A DNA stretch of 64,000 nt. Origin: SNAP01 sp049671745. Lineage in GTDB: Bacteria > Bacteroidota > Bacteroidia > Bacteroidales > Marinifilaceae. Shown here in pieces: positions 1-9,144 of this stretch. Where the stretch lies: the NCBI GenBank assembly GCA_049671745.1, contig JBATVL010000087.1, forward strand, positions 1 to 64,000. The letters run 5' to 3'. Numbering within the stretch: position 1 is the stretch's first letter; each line of letters starts with the position of its first letter. The position numbers and the translations under genes are program-made. The notes under the pieces are model-generated. The model made no database searches, was not told where the DNA came from, and saw nothing but the letters and a program-made list of their open reading frames with translations.

Positions 1-295
1 CTCCTATCATACCATATACAGTAAACTCTTTTACCTCTGCAGTTTTAAATGTATGACCATCAATTTTAACTCCATCTATATAAAACTCTGTTGTCTCGGT
101 ACAATCTTTAGTGCCAAGTTTTGACGAAAAACTAATAACATCAAGATTATCAGCCTTTATACTTGCTTTATCTGATTTAATTATAAGATTTATTTTTACA
201 GCATCATCAGTTGTAAAATCATTCTTACTGCAATAATAAATAGTAAACACACTAAATAAACTAATAAGTAAAAATAAGTAATTAATTCTTTTCAT
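1..295 (-). CDS. Omp28-like lipoprotein, N-terminal part only (cut by window edge)
   Basis: The frame opens with ATG at 293-295 on the minus strand and stays open to base 1, giving about 98 residues. The start MKRINYLFLLISLF is a signal peptide, followed by a Cys near residue 22 (IYYCSKN) that would be a loose lipobox. The next residues (KINLIIKSDKASIKADNLD, then DGVKIDGHTF) resemble the Ig-like opening of Omp28-type lipoproteins of Bacteroidota. It lies 24 nt downstream of the DUF6029 gene on the same strand, a neighbourhood I recall as recurrent in Bacteroidales. It is probably an outer-membrane or periplasmic lipoprotein, and the family call rests on the N-terminus only. Confidence 0.6.
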   Translation of the reverse strand, partial: MKRINYLFLLISLFSVFTIYYCSKNDFTTDDAVKINLIIKSDKASIKADNLDVISFSSKLGTKDCTETTEFYIDGVKIDGHTFKTAEVKEFTVYGMIG

Positions 296-318
296 AATCG
301 TTTCGTTTTATTAAAAAT

Positions 319-1896
319 TTAAAATCTTGTAGACAGACTAATTGTAAAAGCCTTCATAGCAGGCATTATTCTACACACACCACCCACGCACGAAAGTCCC
401 TCTCTTTGTCGTCCGTAAGTTGCTATGAATTTTGTTGAAGCTTTGGATAAAGAAATTCCACAAGTATAATAATGTACCTTATTCTCATTGCCATAATTAT
501 AATCATCTGCCACAAAGAATGAATAAGATGGAGCAAAAGAGAATTCAAGTAAAGAAGCCATCCAATTTTTTTTATCATCATCAATAGAAAGATGCTGTAA
601 CTCTAAACGCATAGAATTTCTTGATGTTATTTTATACTGCATATCAAGAGAGATAATATTTGGATTTATAGTTTTATCCTTAGATTTCTTTAATTCTTGA
701 TAATTATATACAAGGATACTTTTGAATTTCTTCGACCATTTTTTAGTTATTTCTAAAGAGAAGTCTCTATAAAATAAATCATCTGATATCTCAAAGAATT
801 TAGTCTCTGTTGCAGATATTCTCTTAAGATCGTTATACTGAGCATAGTTAAAAGCAAGCTGAGTGCCATATTTTCCACCAAGAAAACTTTTCTTTGGTAT
901 CTTATAAAGCAGATCACATTGCAGACCTATCTCTCCATTAGGATTCCCATGATAAATATATATGTTACTTAAAGAATAAGAATGTTGCTTAACAAGAACT
1001 GGTAGGTAATTAATCATCATTTGAGGCGCAATTGCAGTTCTTAAACTTTGATATGACATATTTTCTAATCTACGAATAGTATAGTTAAGACTAAGCCCTT
1101 TACCATATAGACCTCCATTTAATAATAATGCGCGCCCTTTAGGCATAGGAAGAAACATAAGTTGATTAAAGTCCTTATCTTTTTCTACATATTCTAAAGA
1201 CATATCTGCACTTTCACTCTCTATATCAAAACGAGCAGAAAAAGCATCAACCGTAACTGGTACATCTTCTGATCCATTGTATTTTTCGTATTTACTTATA
1301 TAACTTACTCCTAATTTCATTAAAGGAAAAGAAGTTATTTCTAAAAGATTATTAATAGATAAATCCACATCCAAACCTCTAATCTTTCCATGTAAATCAT
1401 CTTCATTTTTCTTAAAAGCGTTTCTTTGTGTTCCCATAATAGCTTTTAAAAAAAATATATCCTTAAAATCGTACTTTAAACGTATTCCATCTAAAGAATT
1501 ATCTATACCTAATTGTCTTTCTTCAAATGTTCTAAAGATTAAACCACTACCAAACTGTTCATAGAAATTACCAGCAGTAACATCTAAGTTATCATTCTTA
1601 AACCGTATATACCTATTTGCTATACCTGTGCCTTTATAGTTTATATTAAAGCCCTGTAAAGAAGGCAAATACGACTCCAATCTAACACCAACATCAAAGT
1701 ATTTATACTGATATTTCAGATTCAAATAATTATTAGAAGCTATTTTATCATTAGGCTTTCTAGCACCTATATCCTTATCATTCTCATATACATGTGTATT
1801 AGATTCAAAACTTCCACTAAATTTACCTATATCTTGAGCATGAAGTAGACTCACACAAAAAAATAATGTTAAAACACTAATTATTTTCACCCCCAT
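319..1896 (-). CDS. DUF6029 family outer-membrane protein
   Basis: This 525-residue protein starts with a cleavable signal peptide ending in LLHAQ. The rest is rich in alternating aromatic and polar segments typical of an outer-membrane beta-barrel and ends in SLSTRF, an aromatic C-terminus as barrels have. The stretch around residues 110-135 (FYEQFGSGLIFRTFEERQLG) is the conserved signature I associate with DUF6029. The molecular role of the family is unknown. It sits between a TlpA-like thioredoxin (35 nt upstream) and the Omp28-like lipoprotein (24 nt downstream), so the three are probably one operon handling a redox-linked cell-surface function. The operon role is inference. Confidence 0.75.
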   Translation of the reverse strand: MGVKIISVLTLFFCVSLLHAQDIGKFSGSFESNTHVYENDKDIGARKPNDKIASNNYLNLKYQYKYFDVGVRLESYLPSLQGFNINYKGTGIANRYIRFKNDNLDVTAGNFYEQFGSGLIFRTFEERQLGIDNSLDGIRLKYDFKDIFFLKAIMGTQRNAFKKNEDDLHGKIRGLDVDLSINNLLEITSFPLMKLGVSYISKYEKYNGSEDVPVTVDAFSARFDIESESADMSLEYVEKDKDFNQLMFLPMPKGRALLLNGGLYGKGLSLNYTIRRLENMSYQSLRTAIAPQMMINYLPVLVKQHSYSLSNIYIYHGNPNGEIGLQCDLLYKIPKKSFLGGKYGTQLAFNYAQYNDLKRISATETKFFEISDDLFYRDFSLEITKKWSKKFKSILVYNYQELKKSKDKTINPNIISLDMQYKITSRNSMRLELQHLSIDDDKKNWMASLLEFSFAPSYSFFVADDYNYGNENKVHYYTCGISLSKASTKFIATYGRQREGLSCVGGVCRIMPAMKAFTISLSTRF

Positions 1897-1931
1897 ATAA
1901 CTTTTATATTTTAACAGTTTCTAATTATGTA

Positions 1932-2429
1932 TTATTCCAAATAATTCTTGTTCAATGACTTTATCTTTTCAAATAATATTTGCTCATCTCCAGCTACATA
2001 AGAACTATGTTCCCATACGATTTTTCCTTTATAAAGAAGAAATGTATGAGGCACTAAATTAACTCCCATTGCACGTTTGAAATCTTGATTTTCATCGGTG
2101 TAGACATCGAACCCCCAAGCTCTACCCCTAACAAAACTCTTTACCCTATTCTTACTTCTTGAATCATCTATAGAAATGGCTATAAACTTAACTCCTGTTT
2201 CTTCTTGCCAATCTTCTATTTCTTCATTTATTGCTGTAAGTTCTGCTACACAAGGTTTACACCAAGTTGCCCATAAAGAGATTACCACTTTATCGTTCTC
2301 CTCAATAAGTTTAGAAAGTTTAACTGATTTTCCAGTAAGATTTTTTACTGTATGATTTCCAACTGTTTTTTGTGCAAATGATATGCACACCAACAAGCAT
2401 AATACTATTGTAAATAAAAATTTCTTCAT
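1932..2429 (-). CDS. TlpA-like periplasmic thiol-disulfide oxidoreductase
   Basis: This 165-residue protein has a signal peptide ending in CISFAQ (about residue 20) followed by a single thioredoxin/TlpA fold. The active site is WCKPC at residues 56-60, and the conserved cis-proline is in LVPHTF (P127). Proteins of this type reduce or isomerise disulfides in the periplasm. It is short, with no N-terminal DUF4369 domain. It is first in the operon with DUF6029 and the Omp28-like lipoprotein, which are its likely partners or substrates. A possible promoter lies about 150 nt upstream at 2576-2583. Confidence 0.85.
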   Translation of the reverse strand: MKKFLFTIVLCLLVCISFAQKTVGNHTVKNLTGKSVKLSKLIEENDKVVISLWATWCKPCVAELTAINEEIEDWQEETGVKFIAISIDDSRSKNRVKSFVRGRAWGFDVYTDENQDFKRAMGVNLVPHTFLLYKGKIVWEHSSYVAGDEQILFEKIKSLNKNYLE

Positions 2430-2561
2430 ATTATATTATTTGATTAATTTATATTTCTTTCCCAATGATTATATTATATATTTATATGTGATTGGTTATT
2501 TGTGGAAGATATTTAAGTTATACCTAAATAATAGAGATTAAATACTAATTAAAATAAATTT

Positions 2562-2583
2562 TATCTTTGTTGCGACAAAGCTA
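2562..2583 (-). promoter_or_regulatory. Possible promoter and inverted repeat upstream of the TlpA operon
   Basis: On the minus strand, TAGCTTTG (2576-2583) fits the Bacteroidota -7 element TAnnTTTG. No TTG lies at the usual distance upstream, so this is weaker than other promoters here. The site is one arm of an inverted repeat (CTTTGT 2565-2570, ACAAAG 2575-2580), and the other arm forms TATCTTTG on the plus strand (2562-2569). The block up to about 2596 resembles the one at 8287-8320. The 313-nt gap 2430-2742 otherwise holds only the terminator at 2684-2711. Confidence 0.35.
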
Positions 2584-2683
2584 TAAAAAAACAACAATTA
2601 TAAAACATTCACAATCCTCTTTTTTATAAAATAAATAAATATTTAATGTTACTAAACGTATTTATTCACATACCTATATATAA

Positions 2684-2711
2684 AGAGTTGCGGCCTAATG
2701 GACGCAACTCT
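2684..2711 (-). terminator. Hairpin terminator after the DUF4132 gene
   Basis: The stem AGAGTTGCG (2684-2692) pairs perfectly with CGCAACTCT (2703-2711) over 9 bp with a 10-nt loop. Read on the minus strand it is followed by TTTATATATA and lies 32 nt past the stop of the upstream gene. A closely similar hairpin ends the flavodoxin gene at 9011-9038. Confidence 0.75.
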
Positions 2712-2742
2712 ATTATTTTGTATAATTTTATATTGATTCTCT

Positions 2743-5700
2743 TTAAATCTGACAAAGTATAGAAGGATCTCTAATTTCTTTATCCTTTGCTAAAAGAAGA
2801 ACCTTAGAGATAATCTCTGCAGTTTTAGGATCTTCATCAACAAAAGGTAAGAACATTCTTCCCCTATGCTGTGAATGAACTGGAATTATTGATAAAGAAG
2901 AACTAGCTACTTTATGACAAACACCACTACCTAAATGAACTGAATACTCACCTAATGAACCTTTTATTTTGACATGTTTCTCAGTAAGACTAACATTGTC
3001 AAGTTTAAATAATCTACAAGTTTCTTCAACAATAACAGAACGTAGTTCTATAGATGATTGACTAGCCTCTGGATCAATTTCTCCAACATGAGCAACACTT
3101 ACCACAAGATCTATATCTCTCATTGTTTCTGAGAAAACTCTCTTATCTACATCAACGAATTGAAGATTCTTACCAGTATTTCTATCAAAGAACTCTACTG
3201 TTTCAAGAGTTGGTGCTTCTACATCAGCAGGTGAAAACCAATCTGCCATTGCATACATACGAGAAATAATATTCTGTTTGTGATTCACTTTCTGAAGACC
3301 ATCTTCATAATCAACAGTCCAAGCTTGACCTTTTAATAAAGCTAAAGTTTTTCTTACCTGAACTTGATGTCCAGCGTATCTACGAGAAATAGATTTCTCT
3401 GCAAGTTCATCAGCTGTAGGCACATATAACTCTCTATATATCTGCTTAAATGGCTGTGATATTTCGTTTCTAAAACAGTATTTTTGGAATGTAGACCACT
3501 CTCCTTTATCAAAAAGATCTACACAGTGAGCTATTCTTATGTTCTCAGAAACATCAAATACATCTCCAACAAGAGAAACAATCTTTCCATCTTTCCAGAA
3601 ACCAATGTGCTCTCCTGAGATTAAAACAAGCTTGTTAAGCATAGGAGCAACAACAGGATGTTGTGTTAGAGTTTCTATCTCTTCATATTCAAAAGCATCA
3701 CCATTTACCATTGCAGCTTCAAGGCTAGCACGAGTACGGCGATATTGTTCACGAAGAGTTTTATTAAATTCTTTTAATTTAAGATACTCCTTCTCTTTTC
3801 TATATTTAGCAGGAAGAGATGCACACTTGACACCTTCTTTATAAAATATTATAGCTGATTTTCCAGCTTCATCTATTTCTAAAGCAACCTCATGTTTATC
3901 GAATTTAAGTTTCTCTGCATTTTCAATAATCTCCTGAGCTTCCTTACTTTCCATAGCCCATTGTAAACGAATAGGATCAGGAAAACCAGCTGTTCTTGCT
4001 AAGTTTTCCATAGCAATTTTAACTGCACATGCCTCACTTGCTTGACGTTGAGAACCAAATTGCTTACTCTCTTTTCTAAATTTTTGTAGAAATTGATAAC
4101 GCTTTAATAAATCCTTCTTTCCATTCGTTTTACTCAAAGGTACAAGTCCATACACTCTTAGATAGTCCTGATTTCTTGTTCCATTAATTCTAGAAGTAAC
4201 CTCTTTAATTTTAGTTTTTCCAAGAATAACATCAGCATATAGAAGTGCTCTTTTATGACCACCACCACTACATATATATTTTGCTGATTCAAATAGAATT
4301 TGCCATTTAGCTTTTCCCAAAGATTTATAAACTTCCTTAAACCAAACAATATCCACTGCACCATCAGCAAATTCACTAACATCTATAGATGAATATTTTG
4401 CAATTTCAGTCTCTGTCTGAGCGTTATGATCTCCATTAGTATGAGCATGCAACCACCAAACAGCAGATTCCATATCTTTCCAACCTAAGTATTCAGACAC
4501 ATATGGTAACCATTGAGGTGAATAGATAGATGTATCACACAATCTACCATCAGTAATTTTCGCCTCTTTTATAGCTTTATTAAATAACTCTTGTGTGCAT
4601 TCTTTTGATGGGTAAACATTTCTTAATAGGCTACTAAAGATCTCCTTTTTATTATATTCTCTACTACCCCAGCAAGAGATATATCCTCTGTGAAGATTAT
4701 CTTTGCCTAAAGCTTTAAGAACATCAACATAATTCTCTATTCCCCATAATCTTCTTATATTTTGAGCCAAATTAGTAACAGATGTAGAAGAATCTCCTCT
4801 AATTAGTTCTATCTCTAAAACCCTATCTCTAACAACATCAGCAACTTCGTTTAAGAAAGGAAATTCTTTCTTTATATCATAATTCTTACCTGTAACATAA
4901 CTGGTTAATTGAGCCATTCCATCTCTACTAAACATTCTCCAATAAAGAGTATTCTTATCAATTAGATTATTGTGATATGCTCTAGTATATTCATAAACAC
5001 TAGGTTTATAACAATCTCTATTTGTTGTATTTTCATCATCTCTACTTGATAAATATCTCCAAAAAGCTAAGTTCCAATAAATAGAAAACTGTTCTTCTGA
5101 CATTGAGTTTGTGCAGTTAGAATAGTTATTCCAGATTACAGAAAGAATATTCTGCTCTCTCCAAGTACAATTAGTATTACTCCATTTATCTTTATGTACA
5201 AAATTGGCATAAATCAAATCATCGTCTACCAAATGGAAAAAATGAGTACACATACCCGAAAGAAAATCTATTTTATTCTCATATTCATATCTATTACAAA
5301 GATTTACAAGAATCTCTGACACAGGATTACGCCAAGACTCTTTAGTCACTTTTGGGATAATTGGAATAAATATAAAATTTAATAAACGAGCATTATACTC
5401 TTTAAAAATATCTTTACAATAGCCGTTTGCAGTTATATTTCCAAAAAGAGAAATAAGATATAAATCAAGACTAGTAAGACCTGCATTATTATACCATTCT
5501 CTCCAAACCTCAGCAAGTGGGTAATTGCAAAAGATCTCTTCCTTATTCATGTCTTTTGTTTTTCTCTTTATTTTAGAGAAATCATTTCCTAATAAAACTG
5601 TTGTTTCACTATTATCCCAAGACTCACAAGTATATTCATAATCTTTATTTGCAGCTAAGAGATTCTTTAAATCTAATAATGCAGTTAAGATTTTAGCAAT

Positions 5701-7755
5701 AGGCATACTAAAACAAAATTGCTTTTGTCCTACTGCCTGTAAATATAATTCTGATATTTTCTCATTTAGACCTATTTCATCTACTGTTTTAGATGTATCA
5801 TATACCATATACCCATTCTCAGCAGTATATTCAACAGCATCTTTATCTTTTGGAAGTAAACCTTTTAGAATAACAGTTTCCTTAGTACTTATTTTTAAAC
5901 GCGTATTAAAATCTACAGCTTTCTCACTTAACCAAGCTAAATCTTCCGTACTATTGTTCTTTAACCAAAGTAACATATCTAAACCAGCCAATCTTTGATC
6001 CTGATTATTAGATTGTAATAGTCTAGTAGCACTTTCTTTAACAGTTGAAGCTCCACGTTTGGTAATAAGATCTAAACAAGCTTTTCTAAAATCAGCAGAT
6101 TTACGAGTTAAATAAGATTCAAAAACCTGTATCTCTTCACTAGATAAACTAGCTTGTTTAAGTACATTTATTCCTGTTGTTTTTATTGATTCTGATCTGT
6201 CTTTTAAAATAGAAAAAGCAAAATCACGTTTAACAGAACTCAAGGTTTCTTTTAAAACTTCAGTTTCTCTAGAGTATCTGTTTCCTGGGAATATTTTATA
6301 TACTATATCCTCTCTAAGCTCTATAGTAAGAAGATCATAATATTTAGATATCTTTAATAAATCTTCATCTCTTTTATAATCTAGTAGATGCATCATCAAA
6401 CGGTAAGCTATAGATTTACCTATTTGTATATTTATCCATGAAAACACATGAGGTTTAGATTCTTTTAATTTCTCAGGAAGAAATTGTAAAACATTTTCTA
6501 CTTTTAAGAAAAGAGCTTCTTGCTCCCCACGTGTCATATTTCTTAAAAATGTATTATCATCTATCAATTTAATAGCTTGACAAAGTACTAATGGATCTTT
6601 ACTATCCAAGAACATATTCCCATATTTAAGAGAATATCTAGACAAACGAACTTGAGAAATAAAGTACAAACAAAGAGATATCTTGCCTTTATTCTTTAAA
6701 ATGATACTATCTATCATAGGCATACATTTAGTCACATCTATAACGCCCTGAGCCCATAATGCCATATATACCTCAGCATTATCTTTGCTCATTATACCTT
6801 CCTCCATCTTCTCAGGTTCGCTTAGATATAAATCGACACATTCCAAGAAGCGTTTAACTGTTCTCTCTTTTTCACCTTCCCAATTTAAGCCTGCCCAAAC
6901 ATCTATAGCTCTCACAACGGATGAAAAACGAGTAAGTTTATTCTTTAGAATTACTTTTATAAAATATTTCATTGATTCTAAAGAAGTCTCATCTAAACAT
7001 TCCAAGATAGTTTGACGTAAACCCTCTTCTCTTTGTGCAGTAAGCAATAATTGCTCTACAGCCTCCCAAGATTCTTTATCTTCTGTAAGAAGCATAGATT
7101 TAATAACCAATCTACTTGGTTTAGAAATCTCATGACGACAATATACTGTGTCTAATAAAATATTTTTCACAGAAGAATCTCCCATTTCTATTGCAGCTGC
7201 AAATACATATGAGAAATGATTACAAGGAATATTATTACTATAAATCACATATTCATCTAATGTGAAATCGTAATTATTTTCATAAATCAAAGAATTAACT
7301 AAGCCTAATTGTCTCGTAAGATATATTTCTTTTAAATCAGAACTTCTAAATGATCGTCTATAATAACCTAATTGATACATCATATTAGGTACCATATCCC
7401 AAGCTTTCTTTACAAAGACAGCCATCCTTTGGCCAAAAATTGCTACTAGAAGAGGAAAACGATCTTCGTTCCAGAATTCTTCAGTTCCAATTATTTCTTT
7501 TATAGCATTATAACGCTTACTCCCTTGCGTGACCTGTTGTCTTCTCCAAGAATCTTCATCTTTTTCTTTAAGAGTTAAATCATCACATAGAAGTAGTAAA
7601 GCTAGATATGCATTTTCCTTAGAAAGTTCTTGATTACCATCTCTACCCTCAAATACTTCTAATTCTCCTTTATGAATCTTCCTCAGATTCATAATAAGGT
7701 TTTTATCGTAATCTTTCTTATATCTCGATGAGACTAATTCATTTATTGTGTCCAT
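2743..7755 (-). CDS. Giant HEAT-repeat protein with DUF4132/DUF5724-type C-terminus
   Basis: This 1670-residue cytoplasmic protein has no signal peptide or clear membrane segment. The middle (about residues 480-620) has HEAT-like helical pairs, e.g. around AGLDMLLWLKNN. The C-terminal 350 residues, with blocks such as AGHQVQVRKTLALLKGQAW, IELRSVIVEETCRLFKL and a terminal EIRDPSILCQI, match my memory of the DUF4132/DUF5724 group. No catalytic motif is apparent, and the biochemical function is unknown. It is preceded by a 140-residue gene with 31 nt between them, so the two are probably co-transcribed, and followed by a hairpin terminator. Family assignment is by recognition only. Confidence 0.7.
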   Translation of the reverse strand: MDTINELVSSRYKKDYDKNLIMNLRKIHKGELEVFEGRDGNQELSKENAYLALLLLCDDLTLKEKDEDSWRRQQVTQGSKRYNAIKEIIGTEEFWNEDRFPLLVAIFGQRMAVFVKKAWDMVPNMMYQLGYYRRSFRSSDLKEIYLTRQLGLVNSLIYENNYDFTLDEYVIYSNNIPCNHFSYVFAAAIEMGDSSVKNILLDTVYCRHEISKPSRLVIKSMLLTEDKESWEAVEQLLLTAQREEGLRQTILECLDETSLESMKYFIKVILKNKLTRFSSVVRAIDVWAGLNWEGEKERTVKRFLECVDLYLSEPEKMEEGIMSKDNAEVYMALWAQGVIDVTKCMPMIDSIILKNKGKISLCLYFISQVRLSRYSLKYGNMFLDSKDPLVLCQAIKLIDDNTFLRNMTRGEQEALFLKVENVLQFLPEKLKESKPHVFSWINIQIGKSIAYRLMMHLLDYKRDEDLLKISKYYDLLTIELREDIVYKIFPGNRYSRETEVLKETLSSVKRDFAFSILKDRSESIKTTGINVLKQASLSSEEIQVFESYLTRKSADFRKACLDLITKRGASTVKESATRLLQSNNQDQRLAGLDMLLWLKNNSTEDLAWLSEKAVDFNTRLKISTKETVILKGLLPKDKDAVEYTAENGYMVYDTSKTVDEIGLNEKISELYLQAVGQKQFCFSMPIAKILTALLDLKNLLAANKDYEYTCESWDNSETTVLLGNDFSKIKRKTKDMNKEEIFCNYPLAEVWREWYNNAGLTSLDLYLISLFGNITANGYCKDIFKEYNARLLNFIFIPIIPKVTKESWRNPVSEILVNLCNRYEYENKIDFLSGMCTHFFHLVDDDLIYANFVHKDKWSNTNCTWREQNILSVIWNNYSNCTNSMSEEQFSIYWNLAFWRYLSSRDDENTTNRDCYKPSVYEYTRAYHNNLIDKNTLYWRMFSRDGMAQLTSYVTGKNYDIKKEFPFLNEVADVVRDRVLEIELIRGDSSTSVTNLAQNIRRLWGIENYVDVLKALGKDNLHRGYISCWGSREYNKKEIFSSLLRNVYPSKECTQELFNKAIKEAKITDGRLCDTSIYSPQWLPYVSEYLGWKDMESAVWWLHAHTNGDHNAQTETEIAKYSSIDVSEFADGAVDIVWFKEVYKSLGKAKWQILFESAKYICSGGGHKRALLYADVILGKTKIKEVTSRINGTRNQDYLRVYGLVPLSKTNGKKDLLKRYQFLQKFRKESKQFGSQRQASEACAVKIAMENLARTAGFPDPIRLQWAMESKEAQEIIENAEKLKFDKHEVALEIDEAGKSAIIFYKEGVKCASLPAKYRKEKEYLKLKEFNKTLREQYRRTRASLEAAMVNGDAFEYEEIETLTQHPVVAPMLNKLVLISGEHIGFWKDGKIVSLVGDVFDVSENIRIAHCVDLFDKGEWSTFQKYCFRNEISQPFKQIYRELYVPTADELAEKSISRRYAGHQVQVRKTLALLKGQAWTVDYEDGLQKVNHKQNIISRMYAMADWFSPADVEAPTLETVEFFDRNTGKNLQFVDVDKRVFSETMRDIDLVVSVAHVGEIDPEASQSSIELRSVIVEETCRLFKLDNVSLTEKHVKIKGSLGEYSVHLGSGVCHKVASSSLSIIPVHSQHRGRMFLPFVDEDPKTAEIISKVLLLAKDKEIRDPSILCQI

Positions 7756-7786
7756 TATTATTTATTTTTTAATCAAATTATATATT

Positions 7787-8209
7787 TTACCAAATAGCTC
7801 CAGATAAGAAACTTAATCTTATTATGCTTATATTATCCTCATTATTAAGTTGAATGGGATTATCTAAATTCTCTAATTGATTATCATTTAGAAAGAAAGC
7901 AATTAACCCATCCTCAAAAGCTAACAATACAGTTTCTATAGCTTTAACTTCATCAGCCTTTGTAATATTATATTGTTCATTAAACTTGACATTCCCAGCT
8001 TTCGCTTTCTCCTTAATACTAGATTCATTCATAAACTGAATTAGAGTAGAACTGTTTTTTCGTTCATTAAACTCATTAACTTGCTGAAGGACTAATTCCT
8101 TCAAAAGAAATCTAAGAGTTGTATCAGACTCTATATCAAGATCTATTCCTATTTTATTTAGAAAAGGACGCTTCTTTCCCAATGATTTAATTGTAAATAT
8201 AAATTTCAT
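7787..8209 (-). CDS. Small conserved partner protein of the DUF4132-type protein (unknown function)
   Basis: This 140-residue soluble protein has no signal peptide. A beta-rich start (MKFIFTIKSLGKKRPFLNK) is followed by a helical segment (FLLKELVLQQVNEFNERK), then the block AIETVLLAFEDGLIAFFLND and the ending NISIIRLSFLSGAIW. The order strand-helix-strand with a C-terminal RLxxLxG is suggestive of a beta-grasp (MoaD/ubiquitin-like) fold, but the end is GAIW and not GG, so modifier chemistry is not supported. It lies immediately upstream of the DUF4132-type gene and is first in the operon. Its role is probably tied to that protein. Confidence 0.65.
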   Translation of the reverse strand: MKFIFTIKSLGKKRPFLNKIGIDLDIESDTTLRFLLKELVLQQVNEFNERKNSSTLIQFMNESSIKEKAKAGNVKFNEQYNITKADEVKAIETVLLAFEDGLIAFFLNDNQLENLDNPIQLNNEDNISIIRLSFLSGAIW

Positions 8210-8297
8210 TTAAAATTGATTATTAATAATTAATATGCAGATTGAGTACCGTTTATATAGACTTGTTATGAGTTTCAACAAGTACATTTTGTTCAGA

Positions 8298-8326
8298 CAA
8301 ATCTAAAAAAAAACAACAAATATCAA
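8298..8326 (-). promoter_or_regulatory. Probable promoter of the DUF4132 two-gene operon
   Basis: On the minus strand, TAGATTTG (8298-8305) fits the TAnnTTTG -7 element, with TTG (8324-8326) 18 nt upstream, close to the usual 19-21 nt spacing. It lies about 90 nt before the start at 8209. The sequence just around it resembles the block at 2562-2596. Confidence 0.5.
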
Positions 8327-8460
8327 GCTTTAATCTTCTTCTTTTATATAGAAATAACTTAATAGTACTAGTAATAATTCTTCAAAATACTCTATTTAAG
8401 CTATTGTTAGAAGATCGAAATTATTACAAATTTGTTGTGTAATAATTAATATTTAAAAAT

Positions 8461-8967
8461 ATGAAGAAAATTGGAATATTTTACGGGTCAACTACTGGTA
8501 ATACAGAAGCTGTAGCAAATAAACTTCAAGAAGTTTTTGGAAATGATAATACTGATTTATTCGATGCCTCTAATGCATCTAAAAGTGATATAGAGAACTA
8601 TTCAAATTTGATTTTTGGCTGCTCTACTTGGGGAATTGGCGATCTACAAGATGATTTCGAAGAATTTATATCTGTAATAGAAGACGCAGACCTTATAGGA
8701 AAGAAAGTTGCAATATTCGGTACTGGAGATCAATGCTCTTATTCTGATTCTTTTGTAGATTCTATAGGTCTTATCTACGAAACAGTACAAAATAAAAATT
8801 GTGATATTATTGGATCTTTTCCTACAGATGATTTTACACACTCTGAATCAAAAGCAGAAGTAAATGGAGTTTTTGTTGGTCTACCAATTGATGAGGATAA
8901 TGACTCAGACAAAACTGACGAGAGAATTGATGCTTGGACTAAAAACTTAAAAGAGAAATTTATGTAA
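8461..8967 (+). CDS. fldA: Long-chain flavodoxin
   Basis: This 168-residue cytoplasmic flavodoxin carries low-potential electrons and can replace ferredoxin under iron limitation. The FMN phosphate loop is GSTTGNTE (residues 9-16), the flavin-stacking loop is STWGIGDLQDDF (around residue 56), and a second flavin loop is GTGDQCSYSDSF. The length and the insertion in the last third mark the long-chain type. It stands alone, divergent from the DUF4132 operon, and ends at a strong hairpin. The ATG at 8461 is followed by MKKIGIFYGS, the normal start of the family. Confidence 0.93.
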   Translation: MKKIGIFYGSTTGNTEAVANKLQEVFGNDNTDLFDASNASKSDIENYSNLIFGCSTWGIGDLQDDFEEFISVIEDADLIGKKVAIFGTGDQCSYSDSFVDSIGLIYETVQNKNCDIIGSFPTDDFTHSESKAEVNGVFVGLPIDEDNDSDKTDERIDAWTKNLKEKFM

Positions 8968-9010
8968 AAAACGAAATATTATCTATCTATTTATTCATAA
9001 CCATATAAAA

Positions 9011-9038
9011 AGAGTTGCCACATTGATGTGGCAACTCT
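9011..9038 (+). terminator. Hairpin terminator after the flavodoxin gene
   Basis: AGAGTTGCCACAT (9011-9023) pairs with ATGTGGCAACTCT (9026-9038), giving a long stem with a minimal loop, flanked by A and T runs. It is 43 nt past the stop codon. Confidence 0.85.
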
Positions 9039-9091
9039 TTTACTTAAAGAATAAATAGCAATTAAAACCATCACTATCACAAGCATTTTAT

Positions 9092-9099
9092 TATATTTG
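9092..9099 (+). promoter_or_regulatory. -7 promoter element of the M3 peptidase gene
   Basis: TATATTTG fits TAnnTTTG and lies 45 nt before the ATG at 9145. No clear TTG is found at the -33 position. Because this element covers the TTG at 9097, that codon is unlikely to be the translation start. Confidence 0.45.
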
Positions 9100-9144
9100 T
9101 CACTCATTTCTAAAAAGAAATATAAACTATTACAAACTAAACAA

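Noticed and set aside
9097..9144. Longer N-terminus of the M3 peptidase starting at TTG 9097
   Set aside because: It overlaps the -7 promoter element and would hide the lipoprotein signal that starts at ATG 9145.
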